Assembly: GCF_002091715.1 (NCBI RefSeq)
Contig: NZ_BDAG01000013.1
Span: 62,001 to 126,000 of the forward strand
DNA from: Pseudomonas migulae NBRC 103157
GTDB lineage: Bacteria; Pseudomonadota; Gammaproteobacteria; Pseudomonadales; Pseudomonadaceae
Length of the DNA: 64,000 nucleotides
Reading direction: 5' to 3'
Both the position numbers and the translations under genes were made by a program. Shown here piece by piece: positions 8,319 through 17,993 of this stretch (positions within the stretch are counted from its first letter, which is position 1; the number at the start of each line of letters is the position of its first letter). The notes under the pieces are model-generated. The model was given only the letters and a program-made list of their open reading frames with translations. It searched no databases and had not been told where the DNA came from.

Positions 8319-8416
8319 GCAGGGCGAGCTTGCTCGCGATGGTCTCCAACGATAACGCTGGGTCCCTGACACCCGCGGCGTTCTGGGCTTCATCGCGAGC
8401 AAGCTCGCTCCTGCAG
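8319..8416. repeat. REP inverted pair (GAGCTTGCTCGCGA type)
   Basis: Two inverted arms, CAGGGCGAGCTTGCTCGCGAT (first 20 bases matter) and its complement ending CTCGCTCCTGCAG, about 50 bases apart. It lies between divergent genes (the zapB-like gene and the UPF0149 gene), unlike most REPs here, which follow gene ends. Confidence 0.85.
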
Positions 8417-8480
8417 AGGAGTCGATGTAGGATACAAGGCCTTCATTCTAGACATAGCGCCGTCTGGCGCCTAGCTGCCC

Positions 8481-9041
8481 ATGCCCATTCAGAATTCTCC
8501 GTACCAAGCCTTCGCCACCCTGCTGACTTCCAGCGGTCATAACGTCTCGCCTGCCGAACTGCATGGCTTGCTGCTCGGGCGCAGTTGCGCCGGTGCCGGC
8601 TTCGATGCCGAAGGCTGGCTGGTCGATGCCGCCGAGCTGCTCGAAGGCGAGCCGCAAGACAACGTTCGCAATGCCTTGATCGGCCTGCAAGAGATGGTCA
8701 AGGGCGAGCTCACCGGCGACGACGTGACCGTCGTTCTGCTGCTGCCGACCGATGACGAACCGCTGGCTGATCGCGCCGCTGCACTGGGCCAATGGTGCCA
8801 GGGCTTCCTCAGCGGTTTCGGCCTGAACTGCCGTGACAGCAGCATGCTGAGCACCGAGGCTACCGAAGTGTTGCAGGATCTGGCGGCCATCGCCCAGGTA
8901 CAGGACGCGCTGGAAGAGTCCGATGACGGCGAAAGCGACTACATGGAAGTCATGGAATACCTGCGTGTCGCGCCGCTGCTGCTGTTCTCCGAAACCAAAA
9001 AGCCGGACGCATCGGCTGCCGCCAAACCGTCGTTGCATTAA
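8481..9041 (+). CDS. ygfB: UPF0149 (YgfB/YecA) family protein
   Basis: A 186-residue acidic protein. Family landmarks are [18 protein letters not shown] near the N-terminus, FLSGFGL in the middle and the [17 protein letters not shown] segment before a variable tail. It is cytosolic with no catalytic motif. The gene precedes pepP by 27 bases in the same direction, the conserved ygfB-pepP-ubiH-ubiI order of gamma-proteobacteria. The molecular role is not evident from the sequence. Confidence 0.88.
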   Translation: MPIQNSPYQAFATLLTSSGHNVSPAELHGLLLGRSCAGAGFDAEGWLVDAAELLEGEPQDNVRNALIGLQEMVKGELTGDDVTVVLLLPTDDEPLADRAAALGQWCQGFLSGFGLNCRDSSMLSTEATEVLQDLAAIAQVQDALEESDDGESDYMEVMEYLRVAPLLLFSETKKPDASAAAKPSLH

Positions 9042-9068
9042 TCGCGAGCCAGGAAAAGCCATCTGCCC

Positions 9069-10403
9069 ATGATTCATATCCCGAAATCGGAATACAGCCG
9101 TCGCCGCAAGGCCTTGATGGCGCAGATGGAACCCAACAGCATCGCCATTTTGCCCGCCGCCGCGGTCGCCATCCGCAATCGTGATGTCGAGCACGTTTAC
9201 CGCCAGGACAGCGATTTCCAGTACCTCAGCGGTTTCCCTGAGCCACAAGCCGTTATCGTGCTGATGCCGGGCCGTGAACATGGCGAATACCTGCTGTTCT
9301 GCCGTGAACGCAACGCCGAGCGAGAACTCTGGGACGGCCTGCGTGCCGGTCAGGAAGGCGCGATCCGCGACTTCGGTGCTGACGACGCTTTCCCCATTAC
9401 CGACATCGACGACATCCTGCCGGGCCTGATTGAAGGCCGCGACCGGGTGTATTCGGCCATGGGCAGCAACCCGGAGTTCGATCGACACCTGATGGACTGG
9501 ATCAACGTGATCCGCTCCAAGGCGCACCTCGGCGCCCAGCCGCCGAACGAATTCGTTGCGCTGGATCATCTGCTGCACGACATGCGTCTGTATAAATCGG
9601 CGGCAGAAGTGAAGGTGATGCGCGAAGCCGCGCGGATTTCCGCTCAGGCGCATATCCGAGCGATGCAGGCCAGCCGGGCCGGGTTGCATGAGTTCAGCCT
9701 GGAAGCGGAGCTCGATTACGAGTTTCGCAAGGGCGGGGCGAAGATGCCGGCCTATGGTTCGATCGTCGCGGCGGGGCGCAACAGCTGCATCCTGCATTAC
9801 CAGCAGAACGACGCCGTGCTCAAGGACGGCGATCTGGTGCTGATCGACGCCGGTTGCGAGATCGACTGCTACGCCAGCGACATCACCCGCACCTGGCCGG
9901 TCAATGGCAAGTATTCCGCGGAACAGAAGGCGATCTACGAGCTGGTGCTGGCTTCGCAAGAAGCGGCATTCGCCGAAATCGCCCCGAACAAACACTGGAA
10001 CCAGGCGCACGAAGCCACGGTTAAAGTCATCACTGCCGGGCTGGTGAAACTGGGCTTGTTGCAGGGCGACGTCGACGAGCTGATCGCCAGCGAAGCCTAT
10101 AAAGCGTTTTACATGCACCGCGCCGGCCACTGGCTGGGCATGGATGTGCATGACGTCGGCGAGTACAAGGTCGGCGGCGAATGGCGCGTGCTGGAAGTCG
10201 GCATGGCGCTGACCGTGGAACCGGGGATCTACATTGCCCCGGACAACCAGAACGTAGCGAAGAAATGGCGCGGCATTGGCGTGCGCATCGAGGACGACGT
10301 CGTGGTGACCAAAACCGGCTGTGAAATCCTGACCAGCGGCGTACCGAAAACGGTCGCCGAGATCGAGGCCTTGATGGCTGAAGCGCGGACAAAAGCGGCA
10401 TGA
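9069..10403 (+). CDS. pepP: Xaa-Pro aminopeptidase
   Basis: A 444-residue metallopeptidase that removes N-terminal residues preceding proline. The N-terminal domain (about 1-170) is followed by the pita-bread catalytic domain. Five metal ligands are visible: two Asp in LIDAGCEIDCYASDITRTW, the His in HRAGHWLGMDVHD, the Glu in LTVEPGIYI and the Glu in GVRIEDDVVV. The length matches E. coli PepP (441). The stop codon overlaps the start of ubiH by four bases (ATGA), so the two are co-translated. Confidence 0.95.
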   Translation: MIHIPKSEYSRRRKALMAQMEPNSIAILPAAAVAIRNRDVEHVYRQDSDFQYLSGFPEPQAVIVLMPGREHGEYLLFCRERNAERELWDGLRAGQEGAIRDFGADDAFPITDIDDILPGLIEGRDRVYSAMGSNPEFDRHLMDWINVIRSKAHLGAQPPNEFVALDHLLHDMRLYKSAAEVKVMREAARISAQAHIRAMQASRAGLHEFSLEAELDYEFRKGGAKMPAYGSIVAAGRNSCILHYQQNDAVLKDGDLVLIDAGCEIDCYASDITRTWPVNGKYSAEQKAIYELVLASQEAAFAEIAPNKHWNQAHEATVKVITAGLVKLGLLQGDVDELIASEAYKAFYMHRAGHWLGMDVHDVGEYKVGGEWRVLEVGMALTVEPGIYIAPDNQNVAKKWRGIGVRIEDDVVVTKTGCEILTSGVPKTVAEIEALMAEARTKAA

Positions 10404-11587
10404 GTCGAGTCAATCTGGCAATCATCGGCGGCGGCCTGGTTGGCGCGAGCCTGGCGTTGGCGTTGCAGGCGGGAGCCAAGGCTCGCGGCTGGAAGATCGT
10501 GCTGATCGAACCGTTCGCCCCCGGCCACACTTACCAACCGAGCTACGACGCCCGTTCTTCGGCGCTGTCCTATGGCGCCAAGCAGATTTATCAACGGTTG
10601 GGCGTGTGGCAGGAAATCTCCCGCCGCGCCGAGCCGATCAAGCAGATTCACGTCTCCGACCGTGGTCGTTTCTCCACCGCGCGATTGTCGGCGATGGAAG
10701 AGGGCGTGCCGGCGCTGGGCTATGTGGTGGAAAACGCCTGGCTCGGCCAATGCCTCTGGCAAGGTCTGGACAAGGACGTGGTCACCTGGCGCTGCCCGGC
10801 GGAAGTCACGCGCATGGAGCCGCTGACCGATGGCTATCGCCTGACCCTCAATGATGAAACCACCCTGGAATGCGACCTCGCCGTGCTGGCGGATGGCGGC
10901 CGCTCCGGCCTGCGCGAGCAACTGGGGATTGGTATCAAAAAACGCCCGTACAACCAGAGCGCGCTGATCGCCAACATCACCCCGAGCGAAGCGCACAACG
11001 GCATGGCTTTCGAACGTTTCACCGACGAAGGCCCGATGGCGTTGTTGCCGCTGCCGGAAAACCGCTGCGCCCTGGTCTGGACCCGTCTGGGCATGGACGC
11101 ACAACGGTTGGCCGCCCTCGATGAACGCAGCTTTCTCAGCGAATTGCAGGGCGTGTTCGGTTATCGCCTCGGCACCTTGAAGCAGGTCGGCGCGCGGCAT
11201 CTTTATCCGCTGACACTGATTGAAGCCGAGGAGCAGGTGCGTCCGCATCTGGCGGTTCTCGGCAATGCCGCCCACAGCCTGCATCCGATTGCCGGCCAGG
11301 GTTTCAACCTGTCCCTGCGTGATGCGCAGGCGTTGGCGGACGCGCTGCTGGCGAGCGAGAAAGCCCCCGGCGACTTTGCGACCTTGCAGGCTTACCGCGA
11401 GCGCCAGCGCCTGGATCAGAACCTGACCGTGGGCTTTTCCGATCAGGTCACGCGATTGTTCGGCAGTACTCAACCACTGGTCTCGCTAGGTCGAAACATT
11501 GGCCTGCTCGGCCTCGATCTGCTGCCGCCGGCCAAGCGTTGGTTCGCCCGACAGGCCATGGGCCTGGGTACGCGTCCCGATGCTTAA
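10400..11587 (+). CDS. ubiH: 2-octaprenyl-6-methoxyphenol hydroxylase
   Basis: A 395-residue flavin monooxygenase of ubiquinone synthesis. The N-terminal FAD fold reads AIIGGGLVGASLALAL. The conserved DG motif is VLADGGRSGLREQLGI, and the second FAD motif is LGNAAHSLHPIAGQGFN (residues about 285-305; Asn replaces the usual Asp of GDAAH). The enzyme adds oxygen to the quinone ring using O2 and NADPH. It overlaps pepP (4 bases) and the DUF4442 gene (8 bases), so it sits inside a tight operon. Confidence 0.92.
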   Translation: MSRVNLAIIGGGLVGASLALALQAGAKARGWKIVLIEPFAPGHTYQPSYDARSSALSYGAKQIYQRLGVWQEISRRAEPIKQIHVSDRGRFSTARLSAMEEGVPALGYVVENAWLGQCLWQGLDKDVVTWRCPAEVTRMEPLTDGYRLTLNDETTLECDLAVLADGGRSGLREQLGIGIKKRPYNQSALIANITPSEAHNGMAFERFTDEGPMALLPLPENRCALVWTRLGMDAQRLAALDERSFLSELQGVFGYRLGTLKQVGARHLYPLTLIEAEEQVRPHLAVLGNAAHSLHPIAGQGFNLSLRDAQALADALLASEKAPGDFATLQAYRERQRLDQNLTVGFSDQVTRLFGSTQPLVSLGRNIGLLGLDLLPPAKRWFARQAMGLGTRPDA

Positions 11588-12065
11588 GTGGCTGACGAGC
11601 ACGTTCGGCAAAGCACGTTTGATGCGCTGGTTCATGACGTTCTACCCGCCGTACCTTGGCGCCGGGGTTCGCGTGCGGCACATCAGTGATGATTTTCGGG
11701 ACATCAAGGTGTCCATGGGATTGGGTTGGTACAACCGCAACTACGTCGGCACGCAGTTCGGTGGCAGCCTGTATTCGATGGTTGATCCGTTCTATATGTT
11801 GATGCTGATGGAAAACCTCGGCCGTCGGTTCATCGTCTGGGACAAATCCGCGGACATCGATTTCATCTCGCCGGGCAAAGGCCCGGTGTTCGCCAGCTTC
11901 AGGATCGATGAAGCCTTGCTCGACGAGATCCGCCAGCAAACGGCGAACGGCGAAAAATACCTGCCGCAATTGCAGGTCGATATCCACGACGGCGCCGGCA
12001 CCTTGGTGGCGCGGGTCCAGAAAACCCTTTACGTGCGGCTCAAGCCGCAAGCGAGACAGGCTTAA
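11580..12065 (+). CDS. DUF4442 hotdog-fold protein
   Basis: A 161-residue protein starting at ATG 11580, eight bases inside the end of ubiH. It resembles the DUF4442 family, thioesterase-like hotdog proteins (YNRNYVGTQFGGSLYSMVDPFYMLMLM, then DKSADIDFISPGKGPV). A longer in-frame start would lie deep inside ubiH and is unlikely. Its position between two ubiquinone hydroxylase genes, with overlap on one side and three bases on the other, suggests coexpression with quinone or lipid metabolism. Enzyme activity is not shown. Confidence 0.8.
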   Translation: MLKWLTSTFGKARLMRWFMTFYPPYLGAGVRVRHISDDFRDIKVSMGLGWYNRNYVGTQFGGSLYSMVDPFYMLMLMENLGRRFIVWDKSADIDFISPGKGPVFASFRIDEALLDEIRQQTANGEKYLPQLQVDIHDGAGTLVARVQKTLYVRLKPQARQA

Positions 12066-12068
12066 AGC

Positions 12069-13292
12069 ATGGAAATGCGCGCAGATCTGCTGATTGTCGG
12101 GGCCGGAATGGTCGGCAGCGCCCTGGCGTTGGCGTTACAGGACAGCGGGCTGGAAGTCCTGCTGCTGGACGGCAGCCCGATGAGCGTCAAACCCTTCGAC
12201 GGGCAGGCGCCGTTCGAACCGCGAGTGAGCGCCTTGTCGGCCGCCAGTCAGCGAATTCTCGAGCGGCTGGGAGTCTGGGATGGCATCGCCAGCCGGCGCA
12301 GCAGTCCTTACACCGACATGCACGTCTGGGACGGCAGCGGCACCGGGCAGATCCACTTCTCGGCCACCAGCGTTCACGCCGATGTGCTCGGGCATATCGT
12401 CGAGAACCGCGTGGTTCAGGACGCCTTGCTCGACCGCTTGCACGACTGCGACCTGGGAATGCTGGCCAATGCGCGTCTGGAGCAGATGCGCCGCTCCGGC
12501 GACGACTGGCTGCTGACCCTCGCCGATGGCCGCACCTTGCGTGCGCCGTTGGTGATCGCGGCGGACGGTGCCAACTCGGCGGTGCGGCGCCTGACCGGCG
12601 TGGCCACGCGCGAGTGGGATTATATGCACCACGCAATCGTCACCAGCGTGCGCAGCTCACAACCTCATCAAATGACGGCCTGGCAGCGGTTCACCGATCA
12701 CGGCCCATTGGCGTTTCTGCCGCTGGAGCGGGACGGTCGCCAGGATTGGTGTTCGATCGTCTGGTCGACCACGCCGAGTGAGGCCGAACGCTTGATGGCG
12801 CTGGATGATGAAGACTTCTGTCGCGAGTTGGAGCAAGCCTTTGAAGGCCGTTTGGGTTCGGTGCTGAGCGCCGATCCGCGTCTTTGCGTGCCGCTGCGGC
12901 AGCGCCATGCAAAGCGCTATGTGGCTGAGGGCCTGGCGCTGATCGGCGATGCGGCGCACACCATTCACCCATTGGCCGGGCAGGGCGTGAACCTCGGCTT
13001 CCTCGATGCCGCCGTGCTCGCCGAAGTGCTGCTGCAAGCGGCTGAACGGGGTGAGCGGTTGTCGGAGGTGAAAGTGTTGAGCCGCTACGAGCGTCGGCGC
13101 ATGCCGCACAATTTGGCGTTGATGGCGGCGATGGAAGGCTTTGAGCGATTGTTCCAGGCCGATCCGTTGCCGGTGCGCTGGTTGCGTAATGCCGGGTTGA
13201 AGATGGTTGATCAGATGCCGGAGGCCAAAGCGTTGTTTGTGCGTGAGGCGTTGGGGTTGATCGGGGATCTGCCGGCGCTTGCCAAGGCTTGA
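12069..13292 (+). CDS. ubiI: FAD-dependent ubiquinone-pathway hydroxylase, UbiI/VisC-like
   Basis: A 407-residue flavin monooxygenase paralogous to the UbiH two genes upstream. The FAD fold is LLIVGAGMVGSALALAL, the DG motif is VIAADGANSAVRRLTG and the second FAD motif is LIGDAAHTIHPLAGQGVNLG. In this position the P. aeruginosa and E. coli counterparts act on 2-octaprenylphenol (UbiI). UbiF-type specificity cannot be excluded from sequence alone. It ends the pepP-ubiH operon, and a REP pair follows 20 bases later. Confidence 0.85.
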   Translation: MEMRADLLIVGAGMVGSALALALQDSGLEVLLLDGSPMSVKPFDGQAPFEPRVSALSAASQRILERLGVWDGIASRRSSPYTDMHVWDGSGTGQIHFSATSVHADVLGHIVENRVVQDALLDRLHDCDLGMLANARLEQMRRSGDDWLLTLADGRTLRAPLVIAADGANSAVRRLTGVATREWDYMHHAIVTSVRSSQPHQMTAWQRFTDHGPLAFLPLERDGRQDWCSIVWSTTPSEAERLMALDDEDFCRELEQAFEGRLGSVLSADPRLCVPLRQRHAKRYVAEGLALIGDAAHTIHPLAGQGVNLGFLDAAVLAEVLLQAAERGERLSEVKVLSRYERRRMPHNLALMAAMEGFERLFQADPLPVRWLRNAGLKMVDQMPEAKALFVREALGLIGDLPALAKA

Positions 13293-13311
13293 GATTTTCA
13301 CTGCGGCTGAT

Positions 13312-13416
13312 GGCCTCATCGCGGGCAAGCCCGCTCCCACAAGAATTTCCGGTGGACACACTTTATGTGTGAACACTGGAGATCCCTGTGGGAGCGGGCT
13401 TGCCCGCGATGAGGCC
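13312..13416. repeat. REP inverted pair (GGGAGCGGGCTTGCCCGCGA type)
   Basis: Left arm CATCGCGGGCAAGCCCGCTC and its exact reverse complement about 45 bases later form a cruciform-capable pair after ubiI and before the iron transporter gene. The arms match over about 29 bases. Confidence 0.9.
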
Positions 13417-13541
13417 GGTAAAACTATCCCATGTCTCATGCCATGCAACATCTGGTAACGCCTCCGCAAACTGATCGATTGAGAACGTAAATGTGAGTCC
13501 TTATCATTTGCCCTCACTTTTCAAATCGAGAGATCGCTCCC

Positions 13542-14546
13542 ATGTTGGCACCGAAGCGTCTACTGACCGCACTCGCTCTGACTCTGATTGGCAGCACTGC
13601 CGCCCAGGCCGCTGCCGAAGTGGTGGTTTACTCCTCGCGTATCGACGAGCTGATCAAACCGGTGTTTGATGCCTACACCGCGAAAACCGGCGTGCAGGTG
13701 AAGTTCATCACCGACAAGGAAGCGCCGCTGATGCAGCGCATCAAGGCCGAGGGCGAGAATGCCACCGCCGACCTGCTGCTGACCGTCGATGCCGGCAACC
13801 TGTGGCAAGCCGAGCAGATGGGCATCCTGCAACCCTTCACTTCGAAAACCATCGACGCCAACATCCCGCTGCAATACCGCGCGGCTTCTCATGCCTGGAC
13901 CGGCCTGAGCCTGCGGGCGCGAACCATCGCTTACTCCACGGACCGGGTGAAGCCGGGCGAGTTGACCACTTACGAAGGTCTGGCCGACAAGAACTGGGAA
14001 GGCCGCCTGTGCCTGCGTACGGCGAAGAAGGTCTACAACCAGTCCCTGACTGCCACCATGATCGAAGTGCATGGCGCCGACAAAACCGAGAAGATCCTCA
14101 AGGGTTGGGTCAACAACCTGTCCACCGACGTATTCTCCGATGATGTCGCGGTATTGGAAGCCATCAACGCCGGCCAATGCGATGTCGGCATCGTCAACAC
14201 TTACTACTACGGCCGTCTGCACAAGCAGAAACCTGACCTGGCGGTGAAGCTGTTCTGGCCTAACCAGGCTGATCGTGGCGTGCATGTGAACCTGTCGGGC
14301 ATCGGCCTGACCAAGTACGCGCCGCACCCGGAAGCCGCCAAGGCTCTGGTGGAGTGGATGACCACGCCTGAGGCGCAGAAGATCTTTGCCGACGTGAACC
14401 AGGAGTTCCCGGCCAACCCTGCGGTGACGCCGTCCGCGGAAGTCGCCGCCTGGGGCAAGTTCGTCGCCGATACGTTGCCTGTGGAAGTCGCCGGTAAACG
14501 TCAGGCCGAAGCGATTCGCTTGATGGATCGAGCTGGCTGGAACTGA
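13542..14546 (+). CDS. Iron(III)-type ABC transporter periplasmic binding protein
   Basis: A 334-residue binding protein with a cleavable signal peptide ([17 protein letters not shown], cut before [10 protein letters not shown]). The domain matches the FbpA/AfuA/FutA cluster: [31 protein letters not shown] and the paired tyrosines of [13 protein letters not shown] that commonly bind ferric iron. The permease gene follows 141 bases later on the same strand, separated by a repeat. No ATPase is adjacent. Ferric ion is the most likely cargo. The ATG is preceded by a short GAGAGATCG leader. Confidence 0.87.
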   Translation: MLAPKRLLTALALTLIGSTAAQAAAEVVVYSSRIDELIKPVFDAYTAKTGVQVKFITDKEAPLMQRIKAEGENATADLLLTVDAGNLWQAEQMGILQPFTSKTIDANIPLQYRAASHAWTGLSLRARTIAYSTDRVKPGELTTYEGLADKNWEGRLCLRTAKKVYNQSLTATMIEVHGADKTEKILKGWVNNLSTDVFSDDVAVLEAINAGQCDVGIVNTYYYGRLHKQKPDLAVKLFWPNQADRGVHVNLSGIGLTKYAPHPEAAKALVEWMTTPEAQKIFADVNQEFPANPAVTPSAEVAAWGKFVADTLPVEVAGKRQAEAIRLMDRAGWN

Positions 14547-14565
14547 GTCTGCTGCTTTAAAGAGC

Positions 14566-14644
14566 AAAAGGTCGCAGCTTTCGGCAGTTCCTACCGGGTG
14601 TACACCATCCCAATGTAGGAGCTGCCGAAGGCTGCGATCTTTTT
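14566..14644. repeat. REP-like inverted pair (GGAGCTGCCGAAGGCTGCGA type)
   Basis: Arms GGTCGCAGCTTTCGGCAG and its complement CTGCCGAAGGCTGCGATC flank about 30 bases, between the binding-protein and permease genes. The right arm ends in a run of five T, so it may also attenuate transcription. A second copy of this type lies at 18041-18115. Confidence 0.85.
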
Positions 14645-14687
14645 GCGTTTTCCCTACACTTCACGATTTCCCTGCGAGAGACCGTCC

Positions 14688-16304
14688 TTGGCCCACCCCG
14701 CCCAACGCCGCTGGTATCCCCTGGTCTTCGTCATTGCTGCGCTGGTCCTGCTGCCCCTCAGCGTTTTGCTGATGTCCTGGCAAACCATCGATCATCAAAT
14801 ATGGTCCCACCTCTGGGACACCCAGTTGCCGCGGCTGCTGGGCAACACGCTGACCCTGGTACTCGGCGTCGGTGCCGGTGTAACGCTGTTGGGCGTCAGT
14901 CTCGCCTGGCTCACCAGCCTCTGTGAATTTCCCGGTCGACGCTGGCTGGATTGGGCGTTGATGCTGCCGTTCGCCATTCCCGCCTACGTGCTGGCTTTCG
15001 TTTTCGTCGGCCTGCTGGATTTCGCCGGCCCCGTGCAAACCCTGATGCGCGAATGGTTCGGCACTGGCCTGCGGTTGCCGCGAGTGCGCTCCACGGGCGG
15101 TGTCATCCTCGTTCTGGTGCTGGTCTTTTATCCCTACGTTTACCTGTTGGCCCGCACCGCGTTCCTGGCGCAGGGCAAAGGCCTGATGGAAGCGGCGCGA
15201 GTCCTGGGGCAATCGCCGTGGCAAGCGTTCTGGCGAGTCGCCTTGCCGATGGCGCGGCCGGCCATCGGTGCTGGCGTTGCGCTGGCGCTGATGGAAACCC
15301 TGGCGGATTTCGGGGCCGTGTCGGTGTTCAATTTCGACACCTTCACGACCGCTATCTACAAGACCTGGTACGGATTCTTCAGCCTCTCCACCGCCGCGCA
15401 ACTGGCCAGTTTGTTGCTGCTGGTGGTGATGGTCGTGCTGTACGGCGAGCGCCGTGCCCGTGGCGCCAATCGAGCGAGCAATGAGCGGCCGCGGGTCAAG
15501 GCGTTGTATCACCTGCGTGGCTTCAAGGCGTTGGCGGCGATGAGTTGGTGCGGGCTGGTGTTTGCCTGCGCCTTCGTCATTCCGGTGCTGCAACTGGTGG
15601 TGTGGTTCTGGCAGCGCGGCCGTTTCGACCTGGATGAGCGGTACACCGGGCTCATTGTCCATACGCTGTATCTGGGCGGCATGGCGGCGTTGATCACTGT
15701 CAGCGTGGCGCTGGTGCTGGCGTTTGCCCGGCGCCTGGCGCCAACCCGGGCGATTAGTTCCAGTGTCAGCCTGGCCAACCTCGGCTATGCGTTGCCGGGT
15801 TCGGTGCTGGCGGTGTCGATCATGCTGGCCTTCAGTTATCTGGATCGCGAGCTGGTGATTCCGCTGTCGGGATGGTTGGGCGGAGCCGGAAAACCGTTGC
15901 TGTTGGGCAGTCTGTCGGCCTTGTTGCTGGCCTATCTGGTGCGTTTCATCGCGGTAGCTTATGGGCCGCTGGAAAGTAGTTTGGCGCGAATACGGCCATC
16001 TTTGCCCGAAGCGGCACGTAGCCTTGGGGTCAGTGGGCCACGACTGTTTTTCAAAGTGTATCTGCCGTTATTGCTGCCCGGCACGTTGAGTGCTGCGCTG
16101 CTGGTGTTTGTCGATGTGCTCAAGGAAATGCCCGCAACCCTGCTGATGCGCCCGTTTGGCTGGGACACGCTGGCCGTGCGCATCTTTGAAATGACCAGCG
16201 AAGGCGAGTGGGCGAGGGCATCGTTGCCGGCGTTGACGCTGGTTCTGGTCGGGTTATTACCGGTCATCGGATTGATTCGACGTTCGGCGCATCGAAACAC
16301 CTAG
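14688..16304 (+). CDS. Iron(III)-type ABC transporter permease (fused two-domain)
   Basis: A 538-residue inner-membrane protein with about twelve helices. It has two copies of the binding-protein-dependent permease domain, each with an EAA loop (EAARVLGQSPWQAFWRVALP and EAARSLGVSGPRLFFKVYLP). This FbpB/SfuB layout goes with the binding protein upstream. I chose TTG 14688 because GAGAG lies seven bases upstream. The alternative TTG at 14643 is inside the repeat and has no ribosome binding site. An ATPase must be supplied from elsewhere, because the next gene is gcvT. Confidence 0.88.
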   Translation: MAHPAQRRWYPLVFVIAALVLLPLSVLLMSWQTIDHQIWSHLWDTQLPRLLGNTLTLVLGVGAGVTLLGVSLAWLTSLCEFPGRRWLDWALMLPFAIPAYVLAFVFVGLLDFAGPVQTLMREWFGTGLRLPRVRSTGGVILVLVLVFYPYVYLLARTAFLAQGKGLMEAARVLGQSPWQAFWRVALPMARPAIGAGVALALMETLADFGAVSVFNFDTFTTAIYKTWYGFFSLSTAAQLASLLLLVVMVVLYGERRARGANRASNERPRVKALYHLRGFKALAAMSWCGLVFACAFVIPVLQLVVWFWQRGRFDLDERYTGLIVHTLYLGGMAALITVSVALVLAFARRLAPTRAISSSVSLANLGYALPGSVLAVSIMLAFSYLDRELVIPLSGWLGGAGKPLLLGSLSALLLAYLVRFIAVAYGPLESSLARIRPSLPEAARSLGVSGPRLFFKVYLPLLLPGTLSAALLVFVDVLKEMPATLLMRPFGWDTLAVRIFEMTSEGEWARASLPALTLVLVGLLPVIGLIRRSAHRNT

Positions 16305-16383
16305 GTGTCAGTCCTACACCTTGAGGCTACAATGCGCGGCATTCGGTGCGGTCCGTCCTACAGACCCGTTCGCTGAAATCGGC

Positions 16384-16410
16384 TGAAAGCCTTCTATTTC
16401 AAGGCTTTCA
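16384..16410 (+). other. Stem-loop in the gcvT leader
   Basis: A perfect ten-base stem (TGAAAGCCTT / AAGGCTTTCA) with a seven-base loop lies in the 156-base leader of gcvT, about 50 bases before the ATG. No T run follows, so it is not a simple terminator. The leader does not show the paired glycine-riboswitch core motifs. It may affect mRNA stability or may be an end signal for the upstream permease gene. Confidence 0.45.
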
Positions 16411-16460
16411 CCCCGTGCAGCATCGGCCCGCACCCTCGCCACGCCCGGAAGGAGAAACCC

Positions 16461-17543
16461 ATGGGACAGCGTACGCCTCTGTATGACCTTCATCTCGCCC
16501 TCGGCGCGAAGATGGTCGATTTTGGCGGTTGGGATATGCCTCTGCATTACGGCTCGCAGGTCGAGGAACACCATCAGGTGCGCCGCGACTGCGGGGTTTT
16601 CGATGTATCCCACATGACCGTGATCGATGTCAGCGGCGCTCAGGCCAAAGCCTGGCTTCAGCATTTGCTGGCCAATGACGTCGAGCGTCTGCACAGCTCC
16701 GGCCGTGCCTTGTACAGCACCATGCTCAACGAGCATGGCGGCATCGTCGACGACATGATCGTCTATCGCCTCGACGACGGTTATCGCCTGGTGGTCAACG
16801 CCTCCACGCGTGATCAGGACCTGGCCTGGATGCAGGCGCACCTCGCCGGCTTCGATGTGCAGCTCAACGAGCGCGCCGAGATGGCGATGCTGGCCATTCA
16901 AGGCCCCCATGCCCGACACAAAATTTCCGAGCTGGTCACCCAGTCTCGCGGCAACCTGATCCAGTCGCTCAAGCCGTTCGAAGGCCAGCCCGACGGTGAC
17001 TGGTTCATCGCACGCACGGGGTATACCGGCGAAGACGGCCTGGAAATCATTCTGCCAGCCAATCAGGCCCCGGGTTTTTTCAACGATCTGGTGGGTGCAG
17101 GCATCTCGCCAATTGGCCTCGGGGCACGGGATACGCTGCGTGTCGAAGCCGGCATGAACCTGTACGGTCAGGACATTCATCAGGACGTTTCACCGCTGGC
17201 CTCGAACATGGCCTGGAGCATCGCCTGGGAGCCGGCGTCGCGTCAGTTCATCGGCCGCGATGCACTCGAAGCTGAACGGGCGGGCGGCGTGAAGCACAAA
17301 CTGGTCGGTCTGGTCCTTGAAGAGCGCGGGGTTTTGCGCGCTCATCAAGTGGTCCGCATCGCCAATGTTGGCGAAGGGGAGATCACCAGTGGTAGTTTCT
17401 CTCCTACGCTTAGCAAGTCGATTGCACTGGCGCGCGTGCCGATGGCGACTGCCGACCGCGCAGAAGTGGAAATCCGTGGCAAATGGTACCCGGTCCGAGT
17501 GGTCAAACCGACCTTCGTACGCCATGGCAAAACCTTGATCTAA
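16461..17543 (+). CDS. gcvT: Glycine cleavage system T protein (aminomethyltransferase)
   Basis: A 360-residue THF-dependent aminomethyltransferase that releases ammonia from the H-protein-bound aminomethyl group and forms 5,10-methylene-THF. Landmarks are [20 protein letters not shown] near the N-terminus, [21 protein letters not shown] around residue 190 and [20 protein letters not shown]. The length is typical. The start ATG follows GGAAGGAG. gcvH follows after 50 bases in the same direction. In the cell it works with GcvH, GcvP and Lpd. Confidence 0.95.
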   Translation: MGQRTPLYDLHLALGAKMVDFGGWDMPLHYGSQVEEHHQVRRDCGVFDVSHMTVIDVSGAQAKAWLQHLLANDVERLHSSGRALYSTMLNEHGGIVDDMIVYRLDDGYRLVVNASTRDQDLAWMQAHLAGFDVQLNERAEMAMLAIQGPHARHKISELVTQSRGNLIQSLKPFEGQPDGDWFIARTGYTGEDGLEIILPANQAPGFFNDLVGAGISPIGLGARDTLRVEAGMNLYGQDIHQDVSPLASNMAWSIAWEPASRQFIGRDALEAERAGGVKHKLVGLVLEERGVLRAHQVVRIANVGEGEITSGSFSPTLSKSIALARVPMATADRAEVEIRGKWYPVRVVKPTFVRHGKTLI

Positions 17544-17593
17544 CCTTTTCTGGCGGGCAACGACCGCTGACAATTTTCTTGAGGACACAGAAT

Positions 17594-17977
17594 ATGAGCG
17601 ATATCCCTGCCGACCTGCGTTTTGCCGAAAGTCACGAATGGGCCCGTCTGGAAGCCGATGGCACCGTCACCGTGGGCATCAGCGATCACGCTCAGGAAGC
17701 CTTGGGCGATGTGGTATTCGTTGAGTTGACCGAAGTCGGAACCGTCTTCGCTGCCGGTGGTCAATCCGGCGTGGTTGAGTCGGTCAAAGCCGCGTCCGAC
17801 ATCTACTCCCCGGTTGCCGGTGAAGTGATTGCGATCAACGAAGAACTGAGCGCTAATCCGGAACTGCTCAACTCCGACCCGTACGGTGCCTGGATCTTCA
17901 AACTGAAGCCAAGCAACGCTGGCGATCTGGACAAGCTGCTCGATGCAGCGGGCTACAAGGCCGCCATCGGCGAGTAA
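17594..17977 (+). CDS. gcvH: Glycine cleavage system H protein
   Basis: A 127-residue lipoyl carrier. The swinging-arm lysine lies in [19 protein letters not shown] (about residue 64). The N-terminus [20 protein letters not shown] is characteristic. It carries the aminomethyl intermediate from GcvP to GcvT. ATG 17594 follows GAGGACACAGAAT. A strong intrinsic terminator begins 17 bases after the stop, so gcvTH ends here and gcvP is probably a separate transcription unit. Confidence 0.96.
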   Translation: MSDIPADLRFAESHEWARLEADGTVTVGISDHAQEALGDVVFVELTEVGTVFAAGGQSGVVESVKAASDIYSPVAGEVIAINEELSANPELLNSDPYGAWIFKLKPSNAGDLDKLLDAAGYKAAIGE

Positions 17978-17993
17978 GCCTTCAGCGTCACCC

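Noticed and set aside
8448-11473. Long open frames on the minus strand opposite pepP and ubiH
   Set aside because: They are antisense shadows of strongly supported genes in GC-rich DNA, with low-complexity Arg/His/Gln-rich translations and no family motifs.
16305-16460. Glycine riboswitch before gcvT
   Set aside because: The conserved core motifs of both aptamers are missing. Only a simple hairpin is present.
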